Origin: a virus
DNA length: 42,040 bases
Reading direction: 5' to 3' (one strand)
Virus record (IMG/VR): IMGVR_UViG_3300036768_000632
Location: 1 to 42,040 of that record
Below, in pieces: positions 6,760 to 15,466 of this stretch. Made by a program: the position numbers and the translations under genes. The notes under the pieces are model-generated. The model was given only the letters and a program-made list of their open reading frames with translations, searched no databases and was not told where the DNA came from. The stretch's first letter is position 1, and each line of letters begins with the position of its first letter.

Positions 6760-9025
6760 CCCGCGGCGAATGCGACAGAGCGAACTCTGCCGCCTGTTGA
6801 ACTCGACGCCATTAGGCGAAGCGACCAGCGAGCGGCAGATATACCGATTACGCTTGCGGTTCGGACGCCATATCGGCGATGGCAAATATGTTGATCTGCT
6901 GCGGTTGATAGCGAAACTTATTGAAAGTCGCCACGCGCCGAAACCTGAGCCGAAGGGTGATCCCTACGAGAAGCTGAAAGAGCGAGCACGCGCGCGGAAC
7001 GTGGCGCTAGCAATCGCTGGCCGTGATATCGGCGAACTGCCTGGCGTCGTGAATCCTGAGCGAAAGGCGCGAGCGGCGGCAGACTTCCGCTTCTTCTGCG
7101 AGTCGTACTTCCCGCAGACGTTCCATTTGCCGTGGTCGCCGGACCACTTGAAGGTAATTGCCAAGATCGAGCAGGCCGTGTTGCGCGGCGGCCTGTTCGC
7201 GATGGCGATGCCGCGTGGCAGCGGGAAATCTTCGGTCAGTGAGTGTGCCTGCATCTGGGCCGTGCTCTACGGTCATCGTGAGTTCGTGGTACTGATCGGC
7301 GCGAGCGAGATTCACGCGGAGGAGATGCTTGGCTCGATCAAGATGGAACTCGACGGCAACGACCTGTTGCTCGAAGACTTCCCAGAGGTCATTTATCCGA
7401 TCCAGCGCTTGGATGGCATCGCCAATCGCTGTAGCGGCCAGCTATACAAGGGAGAGCGCACGCACATCGCGTGGACATCGAAAGAGATCGTGCTGCCGAC
7501 AATCGCAGGCTCGAAGGCGTCGGGCGCGATCATCAAGGTTGCCGGTATCACTGGCCGCATCCGTGGCATGAAATACAAGCGCGCCGATGGCGTGGCTGTT
7601 CGACCGTCATTGGTTGTTCTCGACGATCCGCAGACGGACGAATCGGCTCGGTCGCTGTCGCAGTGCGCAACGCGCGAAAGCATTCTTGCTGGCGCGGTGC
7701 TGGGCCTCGCTGGTCCCGGCAAGAAGATCAGCGGAATCATGCCTTGCACGGTCATCCGTCCTGGTGACATGGCCGACAACATCCTCGACCGCGACAAGCA
7801 TCCAGAATGGAACGGCGAGCGCACGAAGATGGTCTACTCGTTCCCGACCAACGAGAAGCTCTGGCAGCGCTACGCGGAGATTCGCGCCGACAGCCTGCGC
7901 CGAGAGCATCACGGCGAGGAGGCGACTGAGTTCTATCGAGCCAATCGCGAAGCGATGGATGAAGGCGCGGTAGTCGCATGGCCGGAGCGATTCAACCATG
8001 ACGAGCTATCGGCCATTCAGCACGCGATGAATTTGAAGTTGCAGGACGAGGTCGCGTTCTTCGCGGAATATCAGAACGAGCCGATTGTTGTGCGTGCGGA
8101 AAGCGAAGGACTGCTCACCGCCGACGAGATCGCTTCCAAAACGAACGGACTGAAGCGCGGCTGTGTGCCGTTGAGCGCGACCATACTGACCGGTTTCATA
8201 GACGTGCAGCAAAAGGCGCTTTTCTGGATGGTCTGCGCGTTCGCAGAGGACTTCACTGGCGCGATCGTGGACTACGGCACGTATCCAGAGCAGCATCGAA
8301 ACTACTTCACGCTCGCAAACCTTACGGAGACAATTCAGTCAAGGCACGCATCTGGTGGGATTGAGGCGGCCATCACGGCGGCATTGGCCACTCTGGAAAC
8401 GCAACTCATGTCGCGCGAATGGGAGCGGGAAGACGGGGCTGCGATGCACATTGATCGGCTGCTGATAGACTCTGGTTGGGGCGAGCACACGGAGTTGGTC
8501 TACGAGCACTGCCGCCGTAGCCAGTATTCTGCGAATGTGCGCCCCTCGAAGGGGCGCAGCGTAACCAGTAGCTCCAAGCCGATTGATGAGTGGGAGCGGC
8601 AAGCAGGCATGAGGGTTGGACCCGGTTGGGCGGAGCGCGCGATACCAAATATGCAACGCTCGCGGCTAATCCATTACGATACAAACAAATGGAAGTCGTT
8701 CGCGCAAGCGCGACTAAGTACGCCAGTCGGCGACCGCACGTCGCTGACCCTTTTCGGAAGAGACCCGCACCAGCACATATTGCTTGCGGACCACCTAACG
8801 TCGGAAATAAGGGACCGCAAAACGAGCGAGCGCACCGGCCGCACCGTTGAAGAGTGGCGATTGCCGGCGCATAGACCGGACAACCACTGGCTCGACTGTC
8901 TTGTAGGCTGCTGCGTCGCCGCGAGCTACCAAGGAGCGAGCACGATAACGAAGACGAAGGCAGTGAAAGCGAAAGAACGTAGAACGCTCGCCGAGATCGC
9001 GGGCGGCATTCCGTCGCGTGCGTAG
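6749..9025 (+). CDS. terL: Terminase large subunit with N-terminal HTH-like module
   Basis: A 758-residue DNA-packaging motor. The ATPase domain has a Walker A-like MAMPRGSGKSS near residues 152-162 and a Walker B SLVVLDDPQTDE near 286-297; the C-terminal nuclease half has acidic motifs in GFIDVQQ, RLLIDSGWGEHT and HWLDCLVG. It would translocate DNA into the prohead and cut the concatemer. The first ~60 residues (RQSELCRLLNSTPLGEATSE, RQIYRLRLRFGRHIGDGKY) resemble the DNA-binding module of a small terminase, so recognition may be fused to the motor. The start is GTG 6749, overlapping the upstream small gene. Confidence 0.92.
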   Translation: MASDPRRMRQSELCRLLNSTPLGEATSERQIYRLRLRFGRHIGDGKYVDLLRLIAKLIESRHAPKPEPKGDPYEKLKERARARNVALAIAGRDIGELPGVVNPERKARAAADFRFFCESYFPQTFHLPWSPDHLKVIAKIEQAVLRGGLFAMAMPRGSGKSSVSECACIWAVLYGHREFVVLIGASEIHAEEMLGSIKMELDGNDLLLEDFPEVIYPIQRLDGIANRCSGQLYKGERTHIAWTSKEIVLPTIAGSKASGAIIKVAGITGRIRGMKYKRADGVAVRPSLVVLDDPQTDESARSLSQCATRESILAGAVLGLAGPGKKISGIMPCTVIRPGDMADNILDRDKHPEWNGERTKMVYSFPTNEKLWQRYAEIRADSLRREHHGEEATEFYRANREAMDEGAVVAWPERFNHDELSAIQHAMNLKLQDEVAFFAEYQNEPIVVRAESEGLLTADEIASKTNGLKRGCVPLSATILTGFIDVQQKALFWMVCAFAEDFTGAIVDYGTYPEQHRNYFTLANLTETIQSRHASGGIEAAITAALATLETQLMSREWEREDGAAMHIDRLLIDSGWGEHTELVYEHCRRSQYSANVRPSKGRSVTSSSKPIDEWERQAGMRVGPGWAERAIPNMQRSRLIHYDTNKWKSFAQARLSTPVGDRTSLTLFGRDPHQHILLADHLTSEIRDRKTSERTGRTVEEWRLPAHRPDNHWLDCLVGCCVAASYQGASTITKTKAVKAKERRTLAEIAGGIPSRA

Positions 9026-9035
9026 GAGTCATCGG

Positions 9036-9248
9036 ATGACTGAGCAGCCGAGCGACCAAAGGCCAAGCCTATCGCAACTGGCCGCGCAAGCGGAGTCTGA
9101 CCCCTGGGCGTGTCCGCGCTGCGGCTGTCGCATGTGGCGCGTCGTGAATACTTACGGGTGCAAGACGGACAGAAGCATCCATCGCCGTCGCATCTGCCGA
9201 CATTGCCACCACGTGAGAATATCCGTCGAGACGATGCGGCCAGAGTAG
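9036..9248 (+). CDS. Small zinc-ribbon protein
   Basis: A 70-residue protein with CPRCGC and, 25 residues later, RICRHCHH: two CxxC-type pairs that would bind one zinc ion in a ribbon. An upstream CxxC and downstream CxxCHH with intervening basic residues fit a nucleic-acid- or protein-binding zinc finger. ATG 9036 follows GGAG by a few bases; an ATG at 9018 is an alternative within the end of the terminase gene. It lies between terminase and gpW-like genes, so it may help packaging or late transcription. No named family. Confidence 0.65.
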   Translation: MTEQPSDQRPSLSQLAAQAESDPWACPRCGCRMWRVVNTYGCKTDRSIHRRRICRHCHHVRISVETMRPE

Positions 9249-9334
9249 TGCGAAACCATCATATCAGTGCCATAAGTGGCATAACGATCGTGCTCATCTT
9301 GTGCGACATGATGCCGCGCATTAGAAACGGCATC
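9249..9334 (+). promoter_or_regulatory. Short gap with a small hairpin
   Basis: An 86-base gap in an otherwise tightly packed late operon. It contains the perfect short inverted repeat TGCCA-TAAG-TGGCA at about 9268-9281. No clear promoter pair was seen. It could be an mRNA processing or regulatory structure for the portal-side genes, or an unannotated N-terminal extension of the next gene. Confidence 0.25.
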
Positions 9335-9538
9335 ATGGACGACGATTTGAGAGAAAAGATCGTAAACGCCGTGGATACGCCGCAGTTCGTGGGCGTGGAC
9401 GGGCAGCAAGTCGCGCAGCGGCCTATCAAGGACATCATCGAGGCCGACCAATATCTGGCCGCAAAGGCCGCGCAGACCAATAAGCGGCCTGGCTTCGGCA
9501 TGTCGTTTCAGAAAATCATTCCGCCCGGCGGAGGCTGA
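9335..9538 (+). CDS. gpW-like head-tail joining protein
   Basis: A 67-residue protein located between terminase and portal, exactly where lambda-type phages encode gpW. The sequence has the family look: an N-terminal helix (LREKIVNAVDTPQFVGV), a GQQV beta turn (VDGQQVAQRPIKDIIEADQY) and a second helix ending in a Gly-Pro-rich tail. gpW-like proteins seal the head after packaging and form part of the connector. ATG 9335 is the chosen start; ATG 9308 or 9311 would add about nine residues, and neither has a strong Shine-Dalgarno. Confidence 0.55.
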   Translation: MDDDLREKIVNAVDTPQFVGVDGQQVAQRPIKDIIEADQYLAAKAAQTNKRPGFGMSFQKIIPPGGG

Positions 9539-9544
9539 CAGCGC

Positions 9545-11017
9545 ATGAAGTCGGTCCTATACGACCAGAATGGTCAACCGCTGCGGAACGGCACGAGTCC
9601 TCGCAAGGAACTGTACGAGTCTCTGGCCACTCGAATGCCTGTACGCACGCGGCAAATTAGCGCGAGCTACGACGCCGCCCGCGATTCTGATGAGTTTCGC
9701 AATTACTGGGCGAACGCCGACTCGCTGGACGCCGATTCGGCGAATAGCCGAGCAGTCCGCGCGAAGCTGGTCCCGCGATCACGATACGAGGTCGCCAACA
9801 ACGGCTTTGCGGACGGCATAGTCCAGACGTATGCCACGGACCTGGTTGGTATTGGTCCGTCGCTCCGCATGAAATCCGCTGACCTCGCGCTGAATCAGCA
9901 AACCGAGGTGCAGTGGAAGCGCTGGGCGAAAGCCACGCAGCTTCGGCGCAAGCTGTGGTGCATGGCGCACGCGAAAGTTCAGGACGGCGAGGCATTCGCG
10001 ATTATCCGCTCGAATCCGAGGATAAACCACGGAGTAAAGCTGGACTTGGTGCTGATCGAAACAGAGCAGTGCCATACGCCTAATCTGCCGACCAATGTCG
10101 ATGGATATATCGACGGAATCAAGTTCGACGAGTTCGGCAATGCGGAGTGGTACGACGTTCTGAAGTACCATCCCGGAAGTCACAGCACGTTGCTATTCAC
10201 GAGAGAAACCGAGCGCATTCCCGCGCGTTACATGCTGCATTGGTTTCTGCTGAGGCGGCCTGGCCAGCATCGTGCAGTTCCTGAGTTCCGATCCACATTG
10301 CAGGTCGGGGCTGCGTCTCGGCGGTGGCGAGAGGCCACCATTGCCGCCGCCGAGACAGCCGCCGATATCTCGATTCTGCTGAAAACAAACTTGCCGCCGG
10401 ACGGCACGGCTGACCAAATTGCGGCGCTGTCGTCTGTCGAATTCAAGAAGCGCATGATGACAGCCGCACCGATGGGCTGGGACGCTGGGCAGATGAAGGC
10501 TGAGCATCCCAACGCGACCTACGAGAGCTTCAACAAGGCTCTGATCAACGAGCAGGCTCGCCCAAAATCCATGCCGTATAACAAAGCGGCATGTGACAGC
10601 AGTTCGTACAACTACAGTTCAGGCCGACTTGACCACGGCACGTATTACGGCGCGCTTGATGTCGAGCGCGAGGACGGGAACGACCTAGTTCTCGATCCGA
10701 TGTTCGCGGTGTGGTGGCAGGAAGCCGTTCTAGCATTCGGCTGGGACGCGAACCCCGACGAACCGCCAGATCACCAATGGGACTGGCCGAAGCATCCGAT
10801 TGCCGACGTTGAGTCGGAAGCCAATGCGATCAACACGAGCCTGCGGAACGGCAGCAAGTCTCTGAGTCGCGTATACTCGGAGCAAGGCATTGATTTCGAG
10901 GAAGAGGTAGTCCAGATGTCGAAGGACTTCGGCATCTCGGTCGATCAGATGCGGCAGAGGTTGCTCGAATGCCTCTTGCCTACTACGGCACAGCCTATGC
11001 CAAGTAGTGACACGTGA
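9545..11017 (+). CDS. Phage portal protein, lambda family
   Basis: A 490-residue protein of the lambda-type portal family (Phage_portal_2). Recognisable stretches include SADSANSRAVRAKLVPRSRY-type opening segments, ATDLVGIGPSLRMKS, VQDGEAFAIIRSNP, LDLVLIETEQCHTPN, RETERIPARYMLHWFLLRRP and QHRAVPEFRSTLQ. It would form the dodecameric ring at the packaging vertex. The placement right after the gpW-like gene and before the protease-capsid gene is the lambda order. The C-terminus ends in a short low-complexity tail. Length is within the usual range for the family. Confidence 0.92.
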   Translation: MKSVLYDQNGQPLRNGTSPRKELYESLATRMPVRTRQISASYDAARDSDEFRNYWANADSLDADSANSRAVRAKLVPRSRYEVANNGFADGIVQTYATDLVGIGPSLRMKSADLALNQQTEVQWKRWAKATQLRRKLWCMAHAKVQDGEAFAIIRSNPRINHGVKLDLVLIETEQCHTPNLPTNVDGYIDGIKFDEFGNAEWYDVLKYHPGSHSTLLFTRETERIPARYMLHWFLLRRPGQHRAVPEFRSTLQVGAASRRWREATIAAAETAADISILLKTNLPPDGTADQIAALSSVEFKKRMMTAAPMGWDAGQMKAEHPNATYESFNKALINEQARPKSMPYNKAACDSSSYNYSSGRLDHGTYYGALDVEREDGNDLVLDPMFAVWWQEAVLAFGWDANPDEPPDHQWDWPKHPIADVESEANAINTSLRNGSKSLSRVYSEQGIDFEEEVVQMSKDFGISVDQMRQRLLECLLPTTAQPMPSSDT

Positions 11018-11072
11018 AAACGAATGCCACTAATGTCAATAAGCATGGATTGCAATTGAGGCAGGATGTGCA

Positions 11073-13241
11073 ATGGCTATAAGTCGCGCCATGAGCGATG
11101 CAATGCACAATCAGGAAATCAATGCCGAAGTCGCAGACGCGGAGTGTGTGACGCTTACTGCGGACGTTGAACTCGCCGCCGCAGCCGCCGACTCGAAGGG
11201 GCCGCGTGCCTTTTCCATTATGGCGTATACCGGCGGCAAGATTGAGGTCAACGGATTCGATCTGCCTGTCGTGGTGGACCTGAAGGGGCTTACAAGCGCG
11301 AAATCCGTGGTCGCAAACTTGTTCCACGATAGAACCAAGATCGTGGGACATGTCACAGAGAAGCAGAACGACGGCAGAACTCTGCGGCTCAGCGGCCTGA
11401 TCTCTGGTGCTGGAGAGGCGCCGGCGGAGCTTATTGCATCGCACGATAATGGCTTCCCGTGGCAGGCAAGTATCGAGGCTAATAATCTCAAGATGGTGCG
11501 CATACCTCCCGGCAAGTCCGTGGAGGTGAATGGCCAGGTCTTCGATGGGCCGGTTCTGATTGCAAGAAAAGCACGCTTGCGAGGCGTGGCTTTTGTTCCA
11601 CAAGGCGCAGACGAAAACACGTCCGTCAAAATCGCCGCCGGAGCGAAATCCGGTAATGTTCAACAGAAAGGTGATAACATGAGCTTCGACCAGTGGATCG
11701 AATCACTCGGACTTGAGGCGGCGGAACTCAGCGACAAGCAAAAGAGCTTGCTGAGAGCGAAGTACGACGCGGAGATCAAGGCCGGCGCAAAGCAGAACGA
11801 AGAGACTTCCGAGGAGGGACAGTTCGACCTTGATGAAATCAAGGCCGCTGCGGCGCAGTATATGGCCGACCTTGAGGCCGTTTTCGCGAAGCACGAAGAC
11901 TCGGTCGGCGACCACAGGAAGTTCGCAGAGGTCAAGGCGGCTGCGATCAAAAAGTCGCGTGAACTCAAGGCACAGGCCATCGACGAACGTTGGCCGTCTA
12001 CTCGGCTCGAAGTCGAGGCCGTCAAGGCGCTCAGTGCCGCCGAGCTAGAGCTTGTGCGTGCGGAGCGACCTGTTGGGCCGATGATTCGAGCGAGCACGCG
12101 AGACATGAGCGGCAAGGTCATCGAGGCGGCACTGTGCCAAAGCCTCTCGCTGCCCGGACACGAGAAGGAGTACGATGAACAAACGCTGCAAGCGGCGCAC
12201 ACGGCGTTTCGCGGCAGGCTTGGTCTGCAACAGTTGTTGATTCTCGCTGCCGCCGCGAACGGCTACGACGCGCAGCCGGGTGAGCGAGTCAACAGCGGCA
12301 ACATTCGGACGGTGCTGAAGCACGCGCTCGCCATCGAGGCCGCTGGGCCGTCGTCGCTGTCGTTGCCCGGCATCCTGTCGAACGTCGCGAACAAGGAGCT
12401 ATTGGCTGGCTACCAAGAAGAAGATCAGGTGTGGCGAGAAATCGCGACGATCAAGTCGGTCAGTGATTTCAAGGCTGTGACCTCGTATCGCCTGCTGGAC
12501 AACTTCGAGTACGAAGAGATCGGGCAGAACGGCCAGATCAAGCACGGCACGCTAGGCGAGGAGTCCTACACTCGCCAGGCACGCACCTACGCGAAGATGT
12601 TCTCGTTGAGTCGAACGGATATCATCAACGACGACCTCGGCGCGTTCGACGATCTGCGCACCCGACTCGGTCGCGGTGCTTCGCAGAAGTTCAACCGCAT
12701 CTTCTGGTCCACGTTCGTGAACAACGGATCGTTCTTCACTGCGGAACGCACCAACTACATCTCCGGCGCTAACACTGCGTTGCAGACCGATGGAGTTGGT
12801 CTGGGGCTCGCGGTGCGGCAGATGCGCAAGATGACCAGCCCGTCTGCGGATGGCAATAAGCGCGTTGGTGCTGGCGTTACGCCTAAGCTGCTGCTTGTTC
12901 CGCCTGAGTTGGAGGCGACGGCGGAGATGCTGTATAAGGCCACGAACCTTGCGTCGGTGAAGGCGTCTGATGCCAACATCTACGCGAACAAGTACCGCCC
13001 GGTTGTCGCGTGGCAGCTTAGCGATCCTGACTATACCGGATCGTCTAGCACGGCCTGGTATCTGCTGAGCGATGTGATCCGCCCGATGGTCGTGAGCTTC
13101 CTGAATGGCGTGCAAGCGCCGACCGTTGAATCCGCGGATGCCGATTTCGATACGCTCGGAGTTCTTTTCCGTGGCTATCACGACTTCGGTTGTGATCTCG
13201 CGGAATACCTCTGCGGAGTCAAGAGCAAGGGTGCGGCCTAG
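11073..13241 (+). CDS. Prohead protease - scaffold - major capsid fusion
   Basis: A 722-residue polypeptide with three zones. Residues 1-~190 look like a head maturation protease domain (LFHDRTKIVGHV, HDNGFPWQASIEAN, ARLRGVAFVPQGADE). Residues ~203-320 are charged, Ala/Lys/Glu-rich and helical, like a scaffold. Residues ~330-722 are the capsid region (RTVLKHALAIEAAGPSSLSL, SYTRQARTYAKMFSLSRTDI, FNRIFWSTFVNNGSFF, LLVPPELEATAEML), reminiscent of Mu gpT-like major head proteins. An in-frame ATG at residue 203 has its own Shine-Dalgarno, so scaffold-capsid may also be made separately. Self-cleavage would release the capsid subunit. The gene lies directly after the portal. Confidence 0.85.
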   Translation: MAISRAMSDAMHNQEINAEVADAECVTLTADVELAAAAADSKGPRAFSIMAYTGGKIEVNGFDLPVVVDLKGLTSAKSVVANLFHDRTKIVGHVTEKQNDGRTLRLSGLISGAGEAPAELIASHDNGFPWQASIEANNLKMVRIPPGKSVEVNGQVFDGPVLIARKARLRGVAFVPQGADENTSVKIAAGAKSGNVQQKGDNMSFDQWIESLGLEAAELSDKQKSLLRAKYDAEIKAGAKQNEETSEEGQFDLDEIKAAAAQYMADLEAVFAKHEDSVGDHRKFAEVKAAAIKKSRELKAQAIDERWPSTRLEVEAVKALSAAELELVRAERPVGPMIRASTRDMSGKVIEAALCQSLSLPGHEKEYDEQTLQAAHTAFRGRLGLQQLLILAAAANGYDAQPGERVNSGNIRTVLKHALAIEAAGPSSLSLPGILSNVANKELLAGYQEEDQVWREIATIKSVSDFKAVTSYRLLDNFEYEEIGQNGQIKHGTLGEESYTRQARTYAKMFSLSRTDIINDDLGAFDDLRTRLGRGASQKFNRIFWSTFVNNGSFFTAERTNYISGANTALQTDGVGLGLAVRQMRKMTSPSADGNKRVGAGVTPKLLLVPPELEATAEMLYKATNLASVKASDANIYANKYRPVVAWQLSDPDYTGSSSTAWYLLSDVIRPMVVSFLNGVQAPTVESADADFDTLGVLFRGYHDFGCDLAEYLCGVKSKGAA
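11667..11681 (+). promoter_or_regulatory. Internal ribosome-binding site and start inside the protease-capsid gene
   Basis: AAAGGTGATAACATG lies in frame inside the fusion gene, with an AAAGGTG Shine-Dalgarno 5 bases before ATG 11679. The position matches the boundary between the protease-like and scaffold-like zones. Use of this start would yield a 520-residue scaffold-capsid protein in excess over the full-length product, similar in principle to nested starts in phage head genes. Confidence 0.5.
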
Positions 13242-13272
13242 TTAGAGCAAAACATAACACGAGGGATTTATT

Positions 13273-13611
13273 ATGGCGCAAGCAACTTTTCGTAATGGAT
13301 GCCCGCTGTTCGTGGACTATACGCCGTCAGGCTCAAGCGTCTCGGCTGGCGATGTGGTGGTCATCGGAGACAGCACGTTCATCGCGCACGCGGACATTCC
13401 GAATGGCAGGAAGGGTGCGTTGGCCGCAAGCGGCGGAGTGTACCGCGTTGTCGCTGGCGGAGCTATCGCGCAGGGGAAAAAGGCGTACTGGGACAGTTCC
13501 GCCCATAAGGTTGTTGCTGCCTCGGAAGGCAATACACCAATCGGGTTTGTTGCCCCCGGTAGTTCTGCCGCCGCTGATGGCGACGTGATCGAAGTGATCC
13601 ATCTGCCATGA
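13273..13611 (+). CDS. DUF2190 capsid decoration (cement) protein
   Basis: A 112-residue beta-rich protein with the DUF2190 pattern: GDVVVIGDSTFIAHADI, GALAASGGVYRVVAGGAI, QGKKAYWDSSAHKVV, PIGFVAPGSSAAADGD and a final VIEVIHL strand. This family forms capsid-stabilising decoration proteins in phages with Mu/lambda-type heads and is usually encoded just after the capsid gene, as here. It follows the capsid stop by 31 bases with GAGGG upstream, and its stop overlaps the next start (ATGA). Confidence 0.85.
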   Translation: MAQATFRNGCPLFVDYTPSGSSVSAGDVVVIGDSTFIAHADIPNGRKGALAASGGVYRVVAGGAIAQGKKAYWDSSAHKVVAASEGNTPIGFVAPGSSAAADGDVIEVIHLP

Positions 13612-13994
13612 CCTCAGTGATAGATATGCAGCTATCCGCTGCATTGGATACCGTTCGCAAGATGAAAGGTCGCCAGGTCGTATATTATCCCGGCGACACG
13701 CTCAACGATCCGATCACGATTTACGATGCGGTTGTCGGGGCGCTGAAGACCTTTCATCGAGATCAGCAAGTTGTCGAGGCGCGCGATTTTCTGATCAAGG
13801 CGTCGGTTCTGGTGGACAGAGACGGCAACCAGGTCGTTCCCGTCGCTGGCCACAGAATTCACGAGGAGCAGGATGGATTGCTCCGCATATACGAGGTGGC
13901 GGCGGAAGAAGACCAGCCGTTTTGGCGTTGGTCTGATCCGTCGAACACCACGCGCAGGATTCACACCATCTTCATCAAGAGTGAAAGGTTGTAA
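13608..13994 (+). CDS. Head-tail connector-like protein
   Basis: A 128-residue protein starting at an ATGA overlap with the cement-protein gene. It has an N-terminal helix (LSAALDTVRKMKGRQVVYYP), then mixed strands (ARDFLIKASVLVDRDGNQVV) and a C-terminal part rich in charged and aromatic residues (EEDQPFWRWSDPSNTTRRIH). Its position between the cement protein and the neck/tail genes fits a head-closure or head-tail adaptor. I do not recognise the exact family, so the call rests mainly on gene order and size. Confidence 0.6.
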   Translation: MTSVIDMQLSAALDTVRKMKGRQVVYYPGDTLNDPITIYDAVVGALKTFHRDQQVVEARDFLIKASVLVDRDGNQVVPVAGHRIHEEQDGLLRIYEVAAEEDQPFWRWSDPSNTTRRIHTIFIKSERL

Positions 13995-13996
13995 GA

Positions 13997-14521
13997 GTGC
14001 CAGGTGGAGCGGCTGACATTGATAGCCTATGCGACGCAATAGCAGCGCAGTTGAACTCCCAGACGTGGGAGATTGGCTTCACCGCAGTCGTTGATGACAC
14101 CCCGTATTACACCACGGAGGAACTGGAGGATTTGCGAGTCACGATACTGCCGTTCGGGTTGGCGTGGGACGTACATACTCGCACGGCGGACAAGCTGATC
14201 CATACGGTCGAGATTAGTTTCCAGAAGAAGGGGCCGCCGCAGCCGCCACCGCCAGACGTTGACCCACTGATTGACATGTCGCGTTCGCTCAGAAGGTTGC
14301 AACGCGACGTAGCGATGTACCTCAGGAAACCCGCCAACCGGACGCCGCCAATGTACCCGCACGCCATGCTGCTCAACATCAAGGACGGCAAACAGAACAT
14401 GACCGATTCGGTGCGTTCGGAGACGGAGCACAAACCTCTGTATTCCGCAGCCATACTGGGAAAGGAGCGAACGTTTATCGGAGTGCTGCACCTAACTTAC
14501 GTGGAGACCGTGGGGCATTGA
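13997..14521 (+). CDS. Neck or tail-terminator-like protein
   Basis: A 174-residue protein starting at GTG, two bases after the previous stop. It shows an N-terminal helix (DSLCDAIAAQLNSQTW), strands with ELEDLRVTILPFGLAWDVHT, a proline-rich loop (KGPPQPPPPDVDPL), a helix DMSRSLRRLQRDVAMYLRKP, and a final strand VLHLTYVETVG. Helix-strand-strand architecture and location before the HK97 gp10-like gene fit a tail terminator or minor tail protein. Gene order is the main support. Confidence 0.55.
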   Translation: MPGGAADIDSLCDAIAAQLNSQTWEIGFTAVVDDTPYYTTEELEDLRVTILPFGLAWDVHTRTADKLIHTVEISFQKKGPPQPPPPDVDPLIDMSRSLRRLQRDVAMYLRKPANRTPPMYPHAMLLNIKDGKQNMTDSVRSETEHKPLYSAAILGKERTFIGVLHLTYVETVGH

Positions 14522-14522
14522 T

Positions 14523-15095
14523 ATGGCAGCAATCGAGCCGCCCAAAATTCGCGTCGCAATCCGCAACTTCTTCGACAAGGAAGCGGTAATAGCGCGTCTA
14601 CCGCCGGCCACTCGAAAAGCCATGTCGAAAGCTGGGGCGTACATTAGGTCGGATGCGATCCGAGCCATCAGCAGATATGGCGAGAAAAAGCAGAAAGTGA
14701 GCGTAGTTGACGAGAAAAAGCGGCCAATCTTGGTGCGCGGCAAGCGCAAGACTGTTCAGCTAAAGATTAAGGCGAGCAGCAAGCCGGGCGAGCCGCCAAG
14801 AAGCCAGACAGGACAACTAAAGAAGTTCATTTACAGTTCATACGATCAGAACACTAACAGCGTGGTCATCGGGCCGTCGGCGCTCAACAAGCCGGGCAAA
14901 GCGCCAAGGGTGCTAGAGTATGGAGGCACGACGACCATGATGATAAGGTATAGGCAGGTTGACGACGACACCGTGATGAAGCTATCGAAGCCGATAAAAG
15001 CAAAGGTCAAGATCGAAAAGCGGCCATACATGGGACCGGCGCTTGAGCGCAACATGAGCGTGGTTGCCGAGGTGTGGAAGAACGCCATCACTTGA
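14523..15095 (+). CDS. HK97 gp10-like tail completion protein
   Basis: A 190-residue basic protein with the features of HK97 gp10-like neck/tail-completion proteins: an early helix (LPPATRKAMSKAGAYIRSDA), the GEPPRSQTGQLKKFIYSS motif, the VLEYGGTTTM motif and the C-terminal EKRPYMGPALERNMSV motif (family pattern GxPPxxxTGxL, EfGT, rPFmxPAl). It would join tail to connector. It starts two bases after the preceding gene. Rich in Lys and Arg. Confidence 0.75.
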   Translation: MAAIEPPKIRVAIRNFFDKEAVIARLPPATRKAMSKAGAYIRSDAIRAISRYGEKKQKVSVVDEKKRPILVRGKRKTVQLKIKASSKPGEPPRSQTGQLKKFIYSSYDQNTNSVVIGPSALNKPGKAPRVLEYGGTTTMMIRYRQVDDDTVMKLSKPIKAKVKIEKRPYMGPALERNMSVVAEVWKNAIT

Positions 15096-15109
15096 TACAG
15101 AGGGTCAAC

Positions 15110-15427
15110 ATGACGGACCTGAAACCTCTTCACGACAGGGCTAGCGCCATTGCTGCAACGTCTCAACACCGGCTCTGCTCGGTTACGGCTGGAGAACTGG
15201 CGGAGCTTGTGCAGCAGACTGCTGGCAAACTTCCGAAGGCGGATGCCGAGGGGGCGTCGCAGATTCTCGATACTCACGCCGCGCTTTCCGCCGCAAGCCA
15301 GAATGCGCCACAGACGGTGTGTCGCGTTGCGGCTGCGGCGGTCTTGTCCCTGACAACCTTGCTGTTCGGGACACCGATCACGACCTCCAAGAAAGAACCT
15401 GGAAAACCCGCGAATCCGGCGACGTGA
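15110..15427 (+). CDS. Small protein of unknown function in the tail region
   Basis: A 105-residue protein starting at ATG 15110 with GAGGG upstream. It has a helical N-terminal part (HDRASAIAATSQHRLCSVTA, GELAELVQQTAGKLP) and one hydrophobic stretch near residues 70-85 (AAAAVLSLTTLLFGT), then a Lys/Pro tail. It lies between the gp10-like and tail-tube genes. No family is recognised; a small tail or membrane-interaction protein is possible. Confidence 0.55.
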   Translation: MTDLKPLHDRASAIAATSQHRLCSVTAGELAELVQQTAGKLPKADAEGASQILDTHAALSAASQNAPQTVCRVAAAAVLSLTTLLFGTPITTSKKEPGKPANPAT

Positions 15428-15466
15428 GCCGGTTGCAGATAACCACGAGCAATAAGGGGCCGAGCT

